From Chlamydiales bacterium (GTDB lineage: Bacteria > Chlamydiota > Chlamydiia > Chlamydiales > JAAKFR01): a stretch of DNA of 64,000 nt. Below, in pieces: positions 8,999 to 22,633 of the stretch. The position numbers and the translations under genes are program-made. Location: assembly GCA_022601535.1 (NCBI GenBank), contig JAJACK010000002.1, positions 62,001 through 126,000 on the forward strand. Reading direction: 5' to 3'. The notes beneath the pieces are model-generated. The model was not told the origin of the DNA. It made no database searches and saw only the letters and a program-made list of their open reading frames with translations. Within the stretch, counting starts at the first letter, position 1. Each line of letters starts with the position of its first letter.

Positions 8999-9926
8999 GA
9001 TTCTCATAGCTGGATGCCAAGGGATGGTGGGAAGTGCCATCACCCGAGAGCTTCATGCCCGAGGGTACTCCAAGCTTTTAACTCCCAAACGTTGCTCTCT
9101 TGATTATACCGATCAGCAAGCGGTTCGCTCTTACTTGAGAGAGCACCGTCCTGATGCCATTGTGATCGCTGCGGCGAAAGTGGGAGGGATCTATGCAAAT
9201 ATGACCTATCCAGCCAACTTCCTCTATGAAAATTTGATGATCGAGTGCAACCTCATCCATGAGGCGCACCTTGCGGGTGTCGATCGCCTTCTTTTTTTAG
9301 GAAGTACCTGCATTTATCCACGCCTGGCTCCTCAGCCGATGAAAGAAGAAGCGCTTCTATCAGGCCCTCTTGAGAGCACCAATGAAGCGTATGCTTTGGC
9401 AAAAATTTGTGGAATTAAGTTTTGCACCTTCTATAGGCAGCAGTATGGGCGAAACTATATCAGCGTTATGCCAACCAACCTCTATGGACCGGGAGATAAC
9501 TACCATCTAGAAAATTCCCATGTGATTCCTGGTATGATCAGGCGTTTTCATGAAGCAAAAATGAGTGGACAGAGCGAAGTGGCGATTTGGGGAACGGGAA
9601 ATGCAACACGGGAATTTCTCTATGTTGATGACCTTGCAGAAGGGTGTGTCTACCTCCTTGAGCACTACAATGAACCGCTCCACCTCAACTTAGGATCTCA
9701 CCAAGAGATGACAATTAAAGATCTTGCAAGAAGTGTAGCTAAAGTGATTGGTTATGAGGGAGAAATTGTTCACGATCTCACCAAGCCAGATGGGACGCCA
9801 CGGAAGAAAAGTGATATCAGCCGTGTAACAGCACTTGGCTGGAAACCTAAAATCAGTTTAGAAGAGGGGCTTAAGCTCGCTTATGCCGATTTTCTTACAA
9901 ATCACGCCTTACTCGAGAAGGTTTAA
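8970..9926 (+). CDS. fcl: GDP-L-fucose synthase-like epimerase/reductase
   Basis: An extended short-chain dehydrogenase of 318 residues. The NADP loop is ILIAGCQGMVGSA near the N-terminus, the catalytic Ser is in FLGSTCIYP (about 109-117), and the Tyr-Lys pair is in YALAK. KVGGIYAN, NLYGPGDNYHLENSHVIPG and TREFLYVDDLAEG are characteristic of Fcl/WcaG, which makes GDP-L-fucose from GDP-4-keto-6-deoxymannose. No GMD dehydratase is nearby, so the substrate supply is not shown and a related sugar is possible. The start lies inside lgt; its 3' end overlaps dnaA by 18 bases. Confidence 0.85.
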   Translation: MPDYLTPKHKILIAGCQGMVGSAITRELHARGYSKLLTPKRCSLDYTDQQAVRSYLREHRPDAIVIAAAKVGGIYANMTYPANFLYENLMIECNLIHEAHLAGVDRLLFLGSTCIYPRLAPQPMKEEALLSGPLESTNEAYALAKICGIKFCTFYRQQYGRNYISVMPTNLYGPGDNYHLENSHVIPGMIRRFHEAKMSGQSEVAIWGTGNATREFLYVDDLAEGCVYLLEHYNEPLHLNLGSHQEMTIKDLARSVAKVIGYEGEIVHDLTKPDGTPRKKSDISRVTALGWKPKISLEEGLKLAYADFLTNHALLEKV

Positions 9927-11261
9927 TACCCCTTTGACGGAGTTTGAGATTTCGTGATTCTTCCCTGCCATTCCCTTTTGGATTTGACGAACAGATGCCA
10001 TGACAGTTGAGTGATCGCGAGCAAAAATATCTCCGATCTTCATATAAGGGAGCTGTAATTTATCACGGCACAGGTGCATCGCAATTTGTCTTGGCAAGGC
10101 GCATTCTCTTGCCTGTGACTTGCTTAAAATATCATCCATCCGAATACCATAGAATTCAGCAACTGTACGGATGATTTTACCGGGGGTAAGCTCAGACTTT
10201 TCTTCCTCATCGATTAGATCTGCAATTGAGTGTCTGACTCCATCGATTGTCAAAGGAGCTGCTTTCCCACCACTTTGATTGAGATGGGAACGAAGCATCA
10301 AAGCTTCAATTGCTCGGACCAATCCTTTCAAGTTGTTGGAGAAGGTTTCAAGAAGAAAATCGATAACAGAAGGTTCTAGAGGGAAGTCATTTTTTTCTAT
10401 TTTTTGGATTAAAACCTCTCGCATATCTTCAGGCTTTAGCATCAAAAGGGGAACGACGATTCCCCATTCAAATCGGCTCACAAGGCGGGGTTCGATATAT
10501 TTCAATTCTCCGGGGGGGCAGCTTGCTCCTAAAATAATTTGCTTTCCTTCGACATGCAGCGTATTGAATGTATGGAAAAATTCTTCTTGTGTTGCACTTT
10601 TACGTGAGAAAATTTCGATATCATCGATCAAAAGAGCATCGGCATTTCGATACGCTTTGCGAAAAGTTTGCATCTCGCCGGTTCGAATCGCCTTGACAAC
10701 ATGCTCTGTGAAGGTATCAGCACGGACATAGATTACCTTTAGCCCCTGTTCTTTTAAAGCTGCAGCAGCACTCATCATCAGATGGGTTTTTCCCGTTCCA
10801 TTCCGCCCAAAGAGGTAGATTGGATTGAAGTGGAGCATCCCTTCTTTTGAAGAACAAGATTCTGTGAGCAATTTGTGAGCAAGGAGGTTGCTTTGCGAGG
10901 TGATAAAAGAGTTGAAAGTAGAAGAGGGATCGAGTTCATCGAAACTCAGCGAGAAAAGGGGAGTTTTTACCGCAAGGGGGTCGTTTTTCTTTCGTCGCTT
11001 TTTGGCTCCTTGATTCTCCTCATCGTGTGTCGCAATGGCAACATGCACTTTGATTTTTTTATTATTATTGTTGAAAAACTTCAGATTAACACGGTAGCGC
11101 ATGTGCTCTTCAAACCAGATTACTTTGAAGGAATCAGACGCTTCTAGATAGAGATTGCACGCGTCAAACCGTACAATCTTAAGGGGACGAAGCCACTTGT
11201 CAACAGTCTCCTTTCCAAGCTCTTTTTCTTGCTGTGTTAAGAATTCTTCCCAGGCTCTCAT
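9909..11261 (-). CDS. dnaA: Chromosomal replication initiator DnaA (chlamydial paralogue)
   Basis: A 450-residue AAA+ initiator. The N-terminal domain starts with a W-E-E-F helix; the AAA+ core has Walker A GRNGTGKTH (about 153-161, where most DnaA have GGVGLGKTH), Walker B ALLIDDIE, and an arginine-bearing LVSRFEWG. The C-terminal DNA-binding domain has PRQIAMHLCRDKL and the signature RDHSTVMASV. Chlamydiae carry two dnaA genes; the one linked to yidC and lgt (CT250 as I recall) is the likely match. A short poly-Asn/Lys stretch (NNNNKKIK) joins domains I and III. I saw no DnaA-box cluster around it. Confidence 0.9.
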   Translation of the reverse strand: MRAWEEFLTQQEKELGKETVDKWLRPLKIVRFDACNLYLEASDSFKVIWFEEHMRYRVNLKFFNNNNKKIKVHVAIATHDEENQGAKKRRKKNDPLAVKTPLFSLSFDELDPSSTFNSFITSQSNLLAHKLLTESCSSKEGMLHFNPIYLFGRNGTGKTHLMMSAAAALKEQGLKVIYVRADTFTEHVVKAIRTGEMQTFRKAYRNADALLIDDIEIFSRKSATQEEFFHTFNTLHVEGKQIILGASCPPGELKYIEPRLVSRFEWGIVVPLLMLKPEDMREVLIQKIEKNDFPLEPSVIDFLLETFSNNLKGLVRAIEALMLRSHLNQSGGKAAPLTIDGVRHSIADLIDEEEKSELTPGKIIRTVAEFYGIRMDDILSKSQARECALPRQIAMHLCRDKLQLPYMKIGDIFARDHSTVMASVRQIQKGMAGKNHEISNSVKGVLNLLE

Positions 11262-11274
11262 AGATATTCCGTAA

Positions 11275-11300
11275 TAGCCTTTTAAAGAGAAAAAAGGCTA
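11275..11300 (-). promoter_or_regulatory. Hairpin between yidC and dnaA
   Basis: On the minus strand the yidC stop region reads into an inverted repeat, AGCCTTTT paired with AAAAGGCT around an 8-base centre. No T-run follows on the dnaA side, so a strong intrinsic terminator is not supported; an attenuator or processing site between two co-oriented genes is possible. Confidence 0.3.
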
Positions 11301-13601
11301 CTTATTTTTTGTCAGAATTTCAGGTTTTTTTTCTTTCTTATCCAAAATCTTGTTCGTACCCCATTGTTGGACAATTCCAAGGAGCATGGAAGAGAACCAA
11401 TAGATGTTCAATCCCGAGGGGAAGTTATAGAACATCACTGTAAAGACGACAGACATAATGGTTCCCATCGCTTTTTGCTGTCTCTGTTGATCGGTCATTT
11501 TGCTAGGATCAGTGGTATTGCCAGCTGAAGAGATCTTCTGTTGCAAGAACATGACACCTCCGAGCATAAAGGGGAGGAGATGGAATTGTGTCCCAAAGAA
11601 GAAAATAGGTGTTTTCCAAGAGAAAAGCACGTCAGGAGCTGTCAAGTTGTTGATCCATCCTGGGATAAAACTAGCTCCGCGGAGTTGAAAAGATGATTTC
11701 AAAAGATCAAACATCGCGATCAAGAAAGGGAGTTGAATCAAGACAGGGAGACATCCCATGAGCGGATTCACTTTTTTCTCACGATAGAGGGTCATGATTT
11801 CCATTTGAGCCCGTTTAGGATCTTTTTTATGCTTCTTTTGGATCGCTTGAATTTGTGGAGAAACTTTTTGTAGACGGCGCATCGACTTGATCGACCATGC
11901 ATTTAGAGGGTAGAGCATCAACCTTAAAACGACGGTGAGCAAGATGATAGATAATCCCCAAGAGTGGGTAATGAGGTGGAAAAACTGCATCACGACAAAG
12001 AGGATTTTTGCAAAAGGGCGGGAGATAAAGGAGAACCAACCGTGGAATGTACGAGCAGAAGAGTAGTGAGGGTTGCCACCAGTTGCAGGATCGGTAAAGA
12101 TTTTATCGACAGTTTTCAATGTTTTCTCTTCAAAAGGGCCGCTATAGGCGCGGAAAGAGAAATTTCCTCCTTTGCTTGAAAGAGGGAGTAAAATTTCGTA
12201 GCCAGGATACTTGCTGACGGGAAAACGATCGTGCTTGGGATTGATGAGAGCAAGTCGTGTTGGAACAGCGGCTCCAGGAATACCGAGTGCCTTATATCCA
12301 CTCTCAATTTCGGTCAAAGGGTCTAAAATAATGCCGAGATAGCCGTTGGAGTCGGTGACCCAATCGGGTTTAATGGTGCTAGAAGAGGTGATTTCACCTG
12401 CTTTTGGTAAGCTGATCTTTAAAACTTCTGCTTTCCCTTTGCGCATTGTCCGGTATTGTAGAACAGGGACAGAGTGATTTGACATGATTTCTACCTCAGG
12501 AACACCGGTTCCAATCCAAAGGCCTCGCGCATCTCCTTCAACTTGAACATCTAAATCAAAGCTATAGGGAGCATCTTTTGGTCCAATGGTATAACGCTTT
12601 GTAATCTTACGGTGTGGCTGTGTGGCGACAAAAACGATCTGCTCCTTTGTGAACTGAGTCACCTCAAACTCAAGCTCTGCCATTTCTGGGTAATCAGAGA
12701 CGATATTCATCGCGTAGTATTGAGGAGCGACTTGACGTCTTAGAAGGGGATAATACCCTCCTACTGCTCCCATAGGATTGAGTTCTCCCTTACCAGGAAG
12801 GTAGTAGGGGTTTGCGGGGAAATGGGCACTCACTTCTCGGTCAGCCGCGATCTCATTGACGACACTTTGTTGATTGTCATCACTTGCAAGAGGTAAATTG
12901 ATCTCAGCGAGAGAGCCACCTACATTTGTGAAAACGAGTTGAACCGTTTCATTTTCCAAAACGTAGTACTTCTGACTTTTCTCAGAGAGGGCCACAGGGA
13001 CTGTTTTAATAGCTTGGGAGAATGAAGGGAGGTCGTAGAAAGGGATAAAGCGACGTTCTCGCCATTCATAGAAGCCAGCTGGGGACCAGCTCGAACCGGT
13101 TTGGTAGAGAACAATGGCGTTAGATCTCAAAGGGGCTTTAAAAAAATGGATCCCTTTTTCGCCCATCTCACCCAAAGTGACAGCAGCTTTTCCATCGACG
13201 AAGGTCACAAATTGAAGATCGACATTTCCTCCAGGAAGGGTCGCCACTTCCATCGCACCTTTTCCGTAGAGAATAGGGGCTCCTAGGACAGGATTTTCAG
13301 TCACAAGTTTGAATTGTTTGCCTTCAGAGGAGAGACTCTTTGGTTGTGATTTTTCCCATGCAAGGGTCAAGATATTTTCACCAATCTTCACCCCTTCTCT
13401 TCCATCTTCAAAGGAGACAATGGGAAGGTTGGAGATCGGAACGACTCGGCTGGAGAGCTCTTCATCGAGTTTGGCCTGAGTAACCTCTTTTTGCTGAAGA
13501 AGTTCACGATTTTTCTGATCGTTTTGGTGGCTAAAGAAAAAATTGAGTCCCAAAAAAATGGCTGAGACAACAACAAGGTAGAGTATGGATCGACTATTCA
13601 T
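11298..13601 (-). CDS. yidC: Membrane protein insertase YidC
   Basis: Inserts and folds inner-membrane proteins with or without SecYEG. The protein (about 767 residues) has an N-terminal anchor (SILYLVVVSAIFLGLNFFF), a very long periplasmic domain, and a C-terminal insertase core beginning at WFSFISRPFAKILF with MRRLQKVSPQIQAIQKKHKKD and LMGCLPVLIQLPFLIAMF. The large size matches chlamydial YidC (about 780) rather than the 540-residue E. coli protein. I prefer ATG at 13601 to a TTG six codons upstream; neither has a clear SD. It lies upstream of dnaA on the same strand, as in Chlamydia. Confidence 0.95.
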   Translation of the reverse strand: MNSRSILYLVVVSAIFLGLNFFFSHQNDQKNRELLQQKEVTQAKLDEELSSRVVPISNLPIVSFEDGREGVKIGENILTLAWEKSQPKSLSSEGKQFKLVTENPVLGAPILYGKGAMEVATLPGGNVDLQFVTFVDGKAAVTLGEMGEKGIHFFKAPLRSNAIVLYQTGSSWSPAGFYEWRERRFIPFYDLPSFSQAIKTVPVALSEKSQKYYVLENETVQLVFTNVGGSLAEINLPLASDDNQQSVVNEIAADREVSAHFPANPYYLPGKGELNPMGAVGGYYPLLRRQVAPQYYAMNIVSDYPEMAELEFEVTQFTKEQIVFVATQPHRKITKRYTIGPKDAPYSFDLDVQVEGDARGLWIGTGVPEVEIMSNHSVPVLQYRTMRKGKAEVLKISLPKAGEITSSSTIKPDWVTDSNGYLGIILDPLTEIESGYKALGIPGAAVPTRLALINPKHDRFPVSKYPGYEILLPLSSKGGNFSFRAYSGPFEEKTLKTVDKIFTDPATGGNPHYSSARTFHGWFSFISRPFAKILFVVMQFFHLITHSWGLSIILLTVVLRLMLYPLNAWSIKSMRRLQKVSPQIQAIQKKHKKDPKRAQMEIMTLYREKKVNPLMGCLPVLIQLPFLIAMFDLLKSSFQLRGASFIPGWINNLTAPDVLFSWKTPIFFFGTQFHLLPFMLGGVMFLQQKISSAGNTTDPSKMTDQQRQQKAMGTIMSVVFTVMFYNFPSGLNIYWFSSMLLGIVQQWGTNKILDKKEKKPEILTKNK

Positions 13602-13645
13602 AGGAGGAGAGCGTATCAAAGGGATGAATATAATCCCAATAGAAA

Positions 13646-15010
13646 TTAAAGATAAACAACGGAATCTGTCTCATGCTTAAGAACAAGCTTGAGGAAGTAG
13701 GAGGCCTCCTTCAAAAGGCGGTCTCTTTTGTTTTCTTTTTCCTCCAATCGTGAGAAGAGCCCTTCAATTTTTCGGAAGGTTTCATACATTTCCATAAAAG
13801 CTTCATCATCGCCTTGGATAGATGCAATCTTTAGTAAGAGAGAGTAAGGGGACTTCAATAGCTCAGCAGCTTTGAAGCTAGCATCATAAAATCCCAAACG
13901 TGCACAAACTTGAGCATGTTCTTCTAACAAGTTCTTTTTCGTTGCAGAGGATTGAATCGATACCAGATAAGAAAACTCATCTGAAAGAAGGGATTGAGCT
14001 TTTCCTTGATCAGCCTCTGCAATTTTACAAGCCGCTTTATGACTAGAGATAAAAGTTGAAGGGTATTTATTAAAAAGTTTGATTTCATCATAACACAGTA
14101 AAGCTTCGTCAATACAGCCATCTTTTGCGTATGCAATAGCGATGTTTGAAAAAGCTTCTGCTCGGAGGCTCACATGGTCAATTTTTTCAGCAATCTCTTT
14201 TGCTTCTTCATTTTTTTGAGATTTAATCAGAGAAGAGACAAGTAAACCTTTCACTTCATCTGTTTCATAACGAGTTGTTGCAAAAGAGTTGATTCTTTGA
14301 AGGGTTTGCCTCTTAACAACAGGGTCTTGAACTCTGCCAAAGGCATCTAAAATCATCACCAGAGCCTCTTTTTTTTCTCCACAATTGGATAGTTTTTTTG
14401 CCCATCTAAGAGACTCTTTAAAAGAAGTTTGAGTTAAAGATCGACTGAGCCGATCTTCGACTTTCTGTACTAGATCTTCTCTTTCTTCACAACGAGAGGG
14501 TCTGGCGGTTTCTTCCTCTTCACCAGAGGTGAAGCCCCAGCCATCTTTTTCTTGAGAAAGTTCGGCAGTTCCTTCACTAGAGTCTGAGCTCCAGCCATCT
14601 TTTTCTTGAGGAAGTTCGGTTTTGGAGATCTCATTCTCGTTAAAGAACTTGCTGATAATCCTATAAGGACCTGAGTCATTTGAAAGGAGAGGAGAGATAT
14701 TCTTAAATAATTTTGTCAGAGTTGTTAATTTATCCCTTTTGCCGAACCAAGCACGCTCTGTTTTGTGATCAGCAATAGCTTCTTCGAAGAGGTTTGTTAT
14801 TTCGTCAAGAGCAGGATCACTTGTCAAATTTTTAGCATTTGAAAGGGCTGCGGATAAGTTCTTGGGCCAAAAAAGAGGATTAGATGTTGCTTTTCGGATT
14901 GTAGAAACCACTAGGGCGGTGCAAAGAGAGGGATCCTTTAGGACCTCTCCCAAGGGATAGGCTGCTCCAGCGATTCCAGAGAAAGTTATTTGGGGGTAAA
15001 TAGCAGCCAT
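13646..15010 (-). CDS. Unknown protein with TPR-like helical repeats
   Basis: A 454-residue protein I do not recognise. The first 120 residues are mixed. Residues about 130-175 are acidic and contain two copies of QEKDGW in a short tandem duplication. From about 190 on there are helical pairs of TPR or Sel1 type (e.g. KEALVMILDAFGRV, AEAFSNIAIAYAKDGCIDEA, the latter a good TPR fit). No signal peptide is evident. It lies upstream of yidC on the same strand, divergent from the NAGPA-like gene. A protein-binding role or a secreted effector are both possible. Confidence 0.6.
   Translation of the reverse strand: MAAIYPQITFSGIAGAAYPLGEVLKDPSLCTALVVSTIRKATSNPLFWPKNLSAALSNAKNLTSDPALDEITNLFEEAIADHKTERAWFGKRDKLTTLTKLFKNISPLLSNDSGPYRIISKFFNENEISKTELPQEKDGWSSDSSEGTAELSQEKDGWGFTSGEEEETARPSRCEEREDLVQKVEDRLSRSLTQTSFKESLRWAKKLSNCGEKKEALVMILDAFGRVQDPVVKRQTLQRINSFATTRYETDEVKGLLVSSLIKSQKNEEAKEIAEKIDHVSLRAEAFSNIAIAYAKDGCIDEALLCYDEIKLFNKYPSTFISSHKAACKIAEADQGKAQSLLSDEFSYLVSIQSSATKKNLLEEHAQVCARLGFYDASFKAAELLKSPYSLLLKIASIQGDDEAFMEMYETFRKIEGLFSRLEEKENKRDRLLKEASYFLKLVLKHETDSVVYL
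14537..14619 (-). repeat. 54-bp tandem duplication inside the unknown gene
   Basis: A 29-base block at 14537-14565 recurs at 14591-14619 with one mismatch, a period of 54 bases (18 codons), encoding two copies of an acidic ELxQEKDGW segment. Similarity continues weakly through the rest of each unit. The period keeps frame. Confidence 0.75.
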
Positions 15011-15111
15011 ATTTGGCCAAAACTTTATGCTTTGAAGTTATTTCCATCAAGTTCTTTATGGAAAAAAATGCGCTTAAGGGATACGGTTGGCTGCGACCGG
15101 AAAAAAACTAA

Positions 15112-15906
15112 ATGATCAAATATTTTTTTCTATTTGTTCTCTTTTGCTCTTATCAACACATTACAACGTGTGTTCCTCAGTCTATCCATCTTCTTGAGGT
15201 CGATCCTGCGATTTTTAAGATTATGCCAGCGAGGGCACTCGATAAGTGTGTAGGAAGGGAAACTGTTCTCTCTCTCTCATCTCGAAAAAATGCAACAGGT
15301 GGGGTTAATGGTGGTTTTTTCTCCTTTAATGGGTTTCCCAGTGGAATTTTAAAAATCGATGGAAAGTGGTACGGTTTACCAGTAAAGCCGAGAGGGGCAA
15401 TTGGATGGACTGAGGGTGGAAAAAATGTTGTTTTTGACCAACTATTGACACATTTAGAAGGGGTTGATTTTCGAATAGATCCACAAATAGATTGTGCGAC
15501 AGGAGATGAATGGGAAGCAATGGATCATATCGTGGGTGGTGCTCCGCTTCTCGTCCATAAAGGGAAAAGAGTTGTGGACTTTTCTTCTGAAGAGACGAGA
15601 GCTACTTTTTTGACAAATCGACACGCGCGAACGGCTGTTGGCCTTCTTTCTAATGGGAATTGGGTATTTGTCGTGGTCGATGGAAAGCAGCCTCATCTAA
15701 GTCTTGGTATGACGATGGATGAATTGGCTTGCTTTATGGAAGATTTAGGTTGTGTCGAGGCTCTTAATTTAGATGGAGGAGGCTCTTCAACATTTGTGTA
15801 CCAAGGAGAAGTTATTAATCACCCTTTAGGAGATGGTTATGATCATGATAATAACCTTCAGGTTTTAAGGTCTGTCTCAGATGCCATACTTATCATGGAA
15901 AGATGA
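15112..15906 (+). CDS. Secreted NAGPA-type phosphodiester glycosidase
   Basis: A 264-residue protein with an N-terminal signal peptide (YFFLFVLFCSYQHITTC). The rest is a phosphodiester glycosidase domain of the kind found in human NAGPA, the 'uncovering enzyme' that removes GlcNAc from mannose 6-phosphate tags, and in many bacterial exoproteins. Signatures are GGVNGGFFSFNG (about 63-74), HIVGGAPLLV, HARTAVGLL and LNLDGGGSSTFVY (about 219-231). Such enzymes hydrolyse sugar-1-phosphodiester bonds; the substrate here is unknown. The signal implies Sec export to the periplasm or outer surface. It is 49 bases upstream of another exported protein and pkn1. Confidence 0.82.
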   Translation: MIKYFFLFVLFCSYQHITTCVPQSIHLLEVDPAIFKIMPARALDKCVGRETVLSLSSRKNATGGVNGGFFSFNGFPSGILKIDGKWYGLPVKPRGAIGWTEGGKNVVFDQLLTHLEGVDFRIDPQIDCATGDEWEAMDHIVGGAPLLVHKGKRVVDFSSEETRATFLTNRHARTAVGLLSNGNWVFVVVDGKQPHLSLGMTMDELACFMEDLGCVEALNLDGGGSSTFVYQGEVINHPLGDGYDHDNNLQVLRSVSDAILIMER

Positions 15907-15955
15907 GGAGCTGTTTTGTCAATAAAAGGAGAGATCGGGTATAAGATTGTGTGAT

Positions 15956-16788
15956 ATGAAAAAAGCTCTTATTCTTTTCCTTTTTTTTCTAACTCCTCTT
16001 TTTTCTCTCTCTTTTGAAGAGGCTAAAGAGGAAATCACAACCTGTCAAAACCTCTTGCTGGAAAACCCCAATGAGAGCTCCCTCTATTTTCGCCTAGCCC
16101 TTGCCCATTTGGCAGATCAAGAACTCAATGCAGCTTTTAAAAACTTCCTGCGTGCTCTTGATACTGTTGAGTCAAAAGAGCCACTCTCTTTGGAGGCACA
16201 CAAAGAGGTGGTCGATTTTTACCTGAAACAGGGAGAAGGAAACCCAATAGCCACAGCTAAAAAAATGCTCTCTCAGTATGAAAGTGGAACCTCAAAAGAA
16301 CTCAACTTTATCTTGTCGATGGCATATGCTAATCTGGGTGATTACGAAACCTTTTTCCACTACTTCTACGAAGGGTATCCTCACTTAAAAGAGACATTTT
16401 TGGCAGCAAAAACACGGGGTATTTTATACCTCCGCTTGTCTCAACATGAAACAAGTGATGTGGGGCGGTGCGATTTTCGTGAAAAGGCTTTTCACTTTAT
16501 GACAAAGGGTCTTGAATGTTACCCTCTTGACCCTTCCCTATATAAGGTCTTGATTTTTCTTGCAAAAGATGAGAAAAATGATGCCTTGATAGGGACATAT
16601 TTGCATAAGATCGTTGAAAATCGTGTCACGATTCCACGTGCAGACATCTATCTATATGTGAGAGAGGCTGTTGCAATTTGTGAAGTGGAGCTGGGACAAA
16701 AATTGATCGATGAGGCACGAAAAAATTATACGTATAGTCGAGCTGTGGAAGCAGCTCAAGAATATTTAAATCAACATTTGGGAGGAAT

Positions 16789-16792
<4 letters not shown>
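15956..16792 (+). CDS. Exported TPR-like protein upstream of pkn1
   Basis: A 278-residue protein with a clear signal peptide (KKALILFLFFLTPLFSLS) and then helical pairs resembling TPRs (SLYFRLALAHLADQELNAAF, NFILSMAYANLGDYETFF). Function unknown; a periplasmic scaffold is plausible. I take ATG at 15956 as the start; a TTG three codons upstream has no SD either. Its TGA overlaps the pkn1 ATG (ATGA at 16789-16792), so the two are coupled and probably work in the same process. Confidence 0.65.
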
Positions 16793-21272
<4,480 letters not shown>

Positions 21273-21295
21273 AAGAGTATTATATCATAAAGATC

Positions 21296-22600
21296 TTATT
21301 TTAAGGAAGCTATAAATGTGTTGTGAGTGTAGCTTTGTAAAGAAACTTTTTGAAGAGTTCCGATCAGAGAGTCATCTCCTTCAAAGATCACGTTCCGCCA
21401 GCAGCGGGAGAGCCCTTTGAGGTGCTTTTGGTCCCTATTCCGCCTCTCTACGAGGATTTCGACCTCTTTTCCGAGCATATCGGCCATCAGTTCTGAGGAG
21501 ATCTGCTGATGGAGCTTTAAGAGCCTCTGATGCCTCTCCTCTTTCACCTTTTCAGGGATATCATCAATCCATCGTTTAGCTGGGGTTCCTTTACGAGGGC
21601 TGTAGGTATAGAGGAAGGCTGTCCCGTAGCGGATTTGTCGCATCGCCTCCATTGTCTCCTCAAATTCCTCTTCTGTCTCGGTCGGAAATCCAACGATCAT
21701 ATCTGTTCCGAGCACCACATTTGGGACAATTTCTCTTAGAAGTGCCACTTTTTCAAAGTATTGCTCTTTGGTGTAGATCCGATGCATCTTTTTAAGGATG
21801 CGAGAAGAGCCTGCCTGGAGGGGGAAGTGGACAAACTCACAAAGGGAGTCGAGGTCGCGAACCGCTTCCATCAGCTCTCTTGTGATGTCGACCGGATGAG
21901 ATGTTAAAAAGCGGACACGTGAGAGTCCTTTGATCTTATCAAGGCGGTAGAGAAGATCGTGAAAAAGACAGCTCCACTCAGGACAATCCTTTCCATAGCT
22001 ATTCACGTTTTGGCCGAGAAGGGTGATCTCTCTATAGCCTTGATCGACGAGTTTTTTACATTCATCGAGGATATTTTCAGGAGAGCGGGAGACCTCTTTT
22101 CCCCGTGTGTAGGGGACGACGCAATACGTGCAATATTTGTCACATCCACGGATAATAGAGACAAATGCTTTATGTTTGTCAGCTCGCTTAGCACCTGCAT
22201 AGTCGAGCTCTTTGCTAAAGGTATCATCGGTTCTAAGAGTTTGCTGTTTGGTGAGGAGAACCTCATCTAGGACATTGTCTAAATCGTGAATATTATTGGT
22301 TCCAAGGACAAAATCAACATGGGGGAGCTTTCGAAAAAGACTCTCTTTTTTTGCATTTGCCATACAGCCGGTGACACCAATCACTCGTCCCCGTTTCTCC
22401 TTCCGTCCAATTTGGCCCAACTTTCCCATCACCTTCCGTTCAGCAAGATCACGTATCGAACAAGTATTGAAGATAATAAGGTCTGCTTCGGATTCTTCAG
22501 TCGTCTGGACAAGACCTCTTTTTACCAAAATGCCAGCCATCACCTCGGTGTCGAGCTCATTCATCTGGCAACCATAAGTGCGAAAATAAAAACTTTTCAT
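21296..22600 (-). CDS. miaB: tRNA-2-methylthio-N6-dimethylallyladenosine synthase
   Basis: Radical-SAM methylthiotransferase that adds the 2-methylthio group to i6A37 of tRNAs reading U-starting codons. Residues: N-terminal UPF0004 domain with Cys in YGCQMNELDTE, NTCSIRD and VTGCMA, which bind the second iron-sulfur cluster; the radical-SAM triad in RGCDKYCTYCVVPYTRG; TLLGQNVNSYG; and a TRAM RNA-binding domain over the last 65 residues. The 434-residue length is normal. The first ATG gives exactly the family N-terminus (FYFRTYGCQMNELD). Confidence 0.96.
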   Translation of the reverse strand: MKSFYFRTYGCQMNELDTEVMAGILVKRGLVQTTEESEADLIIFNTCSIRDLAERKVMGKLGQIGRKEKRGRVIGVTGCMANAKKESLFRKLPHVDFVLGTNNIHDLDNVLDEVLLTKQQTLRTDDTFSKELDYAGAKRADKHKAFVSIIRGCDKYCTYCVVPYTRGKEVSRSPENILDECKKLVDQGYREITLLGQNVNSYGKDCPEWSCLFHDLLYRLDKIKGLSRVRFLTSHPVDITRELMEAVRDLDSLCEFVHFPLQAGSSRILKKMHRIYTKEQYFEKVALLREIVPNVVLGTDMIVGFPTETEEEFEETMEAMRQIRYGTAFLYTYSPRKGTPAKRWIDDIPEKVKEERHQRLLKLHQQISSELMADMLGKEVEILVERRNRDQKHLKGLSRCWRNVIFEGDDSLIGTLQKVSLQSYTHNTFIASLK

Positions 22601-22633
22601 AATATAGGGAGATATCCTATCGTAACTGGTCTT

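Noticed and set aside
10279-10731. 150-residue plus-strand frame opposite dnaA
   Set aside because: Shadow of dnaA; low-complexity basic translation and no start signal.
9909-11300. Replication origin next to dnaA
   Set aside because: No cluster of TTATCCACA-like boxes or AT-rich unwinding region was seen in the short flanks, and chlamydial dnaA paralogues need not mark oriC.
22286-22633. Long open frame upstream of hemJ on the plus strand
   Set aside because: It is antisense to the N-terminal half of miaB, has no SD and its translation is not protein-like; hemJ begins at ATG 22634.
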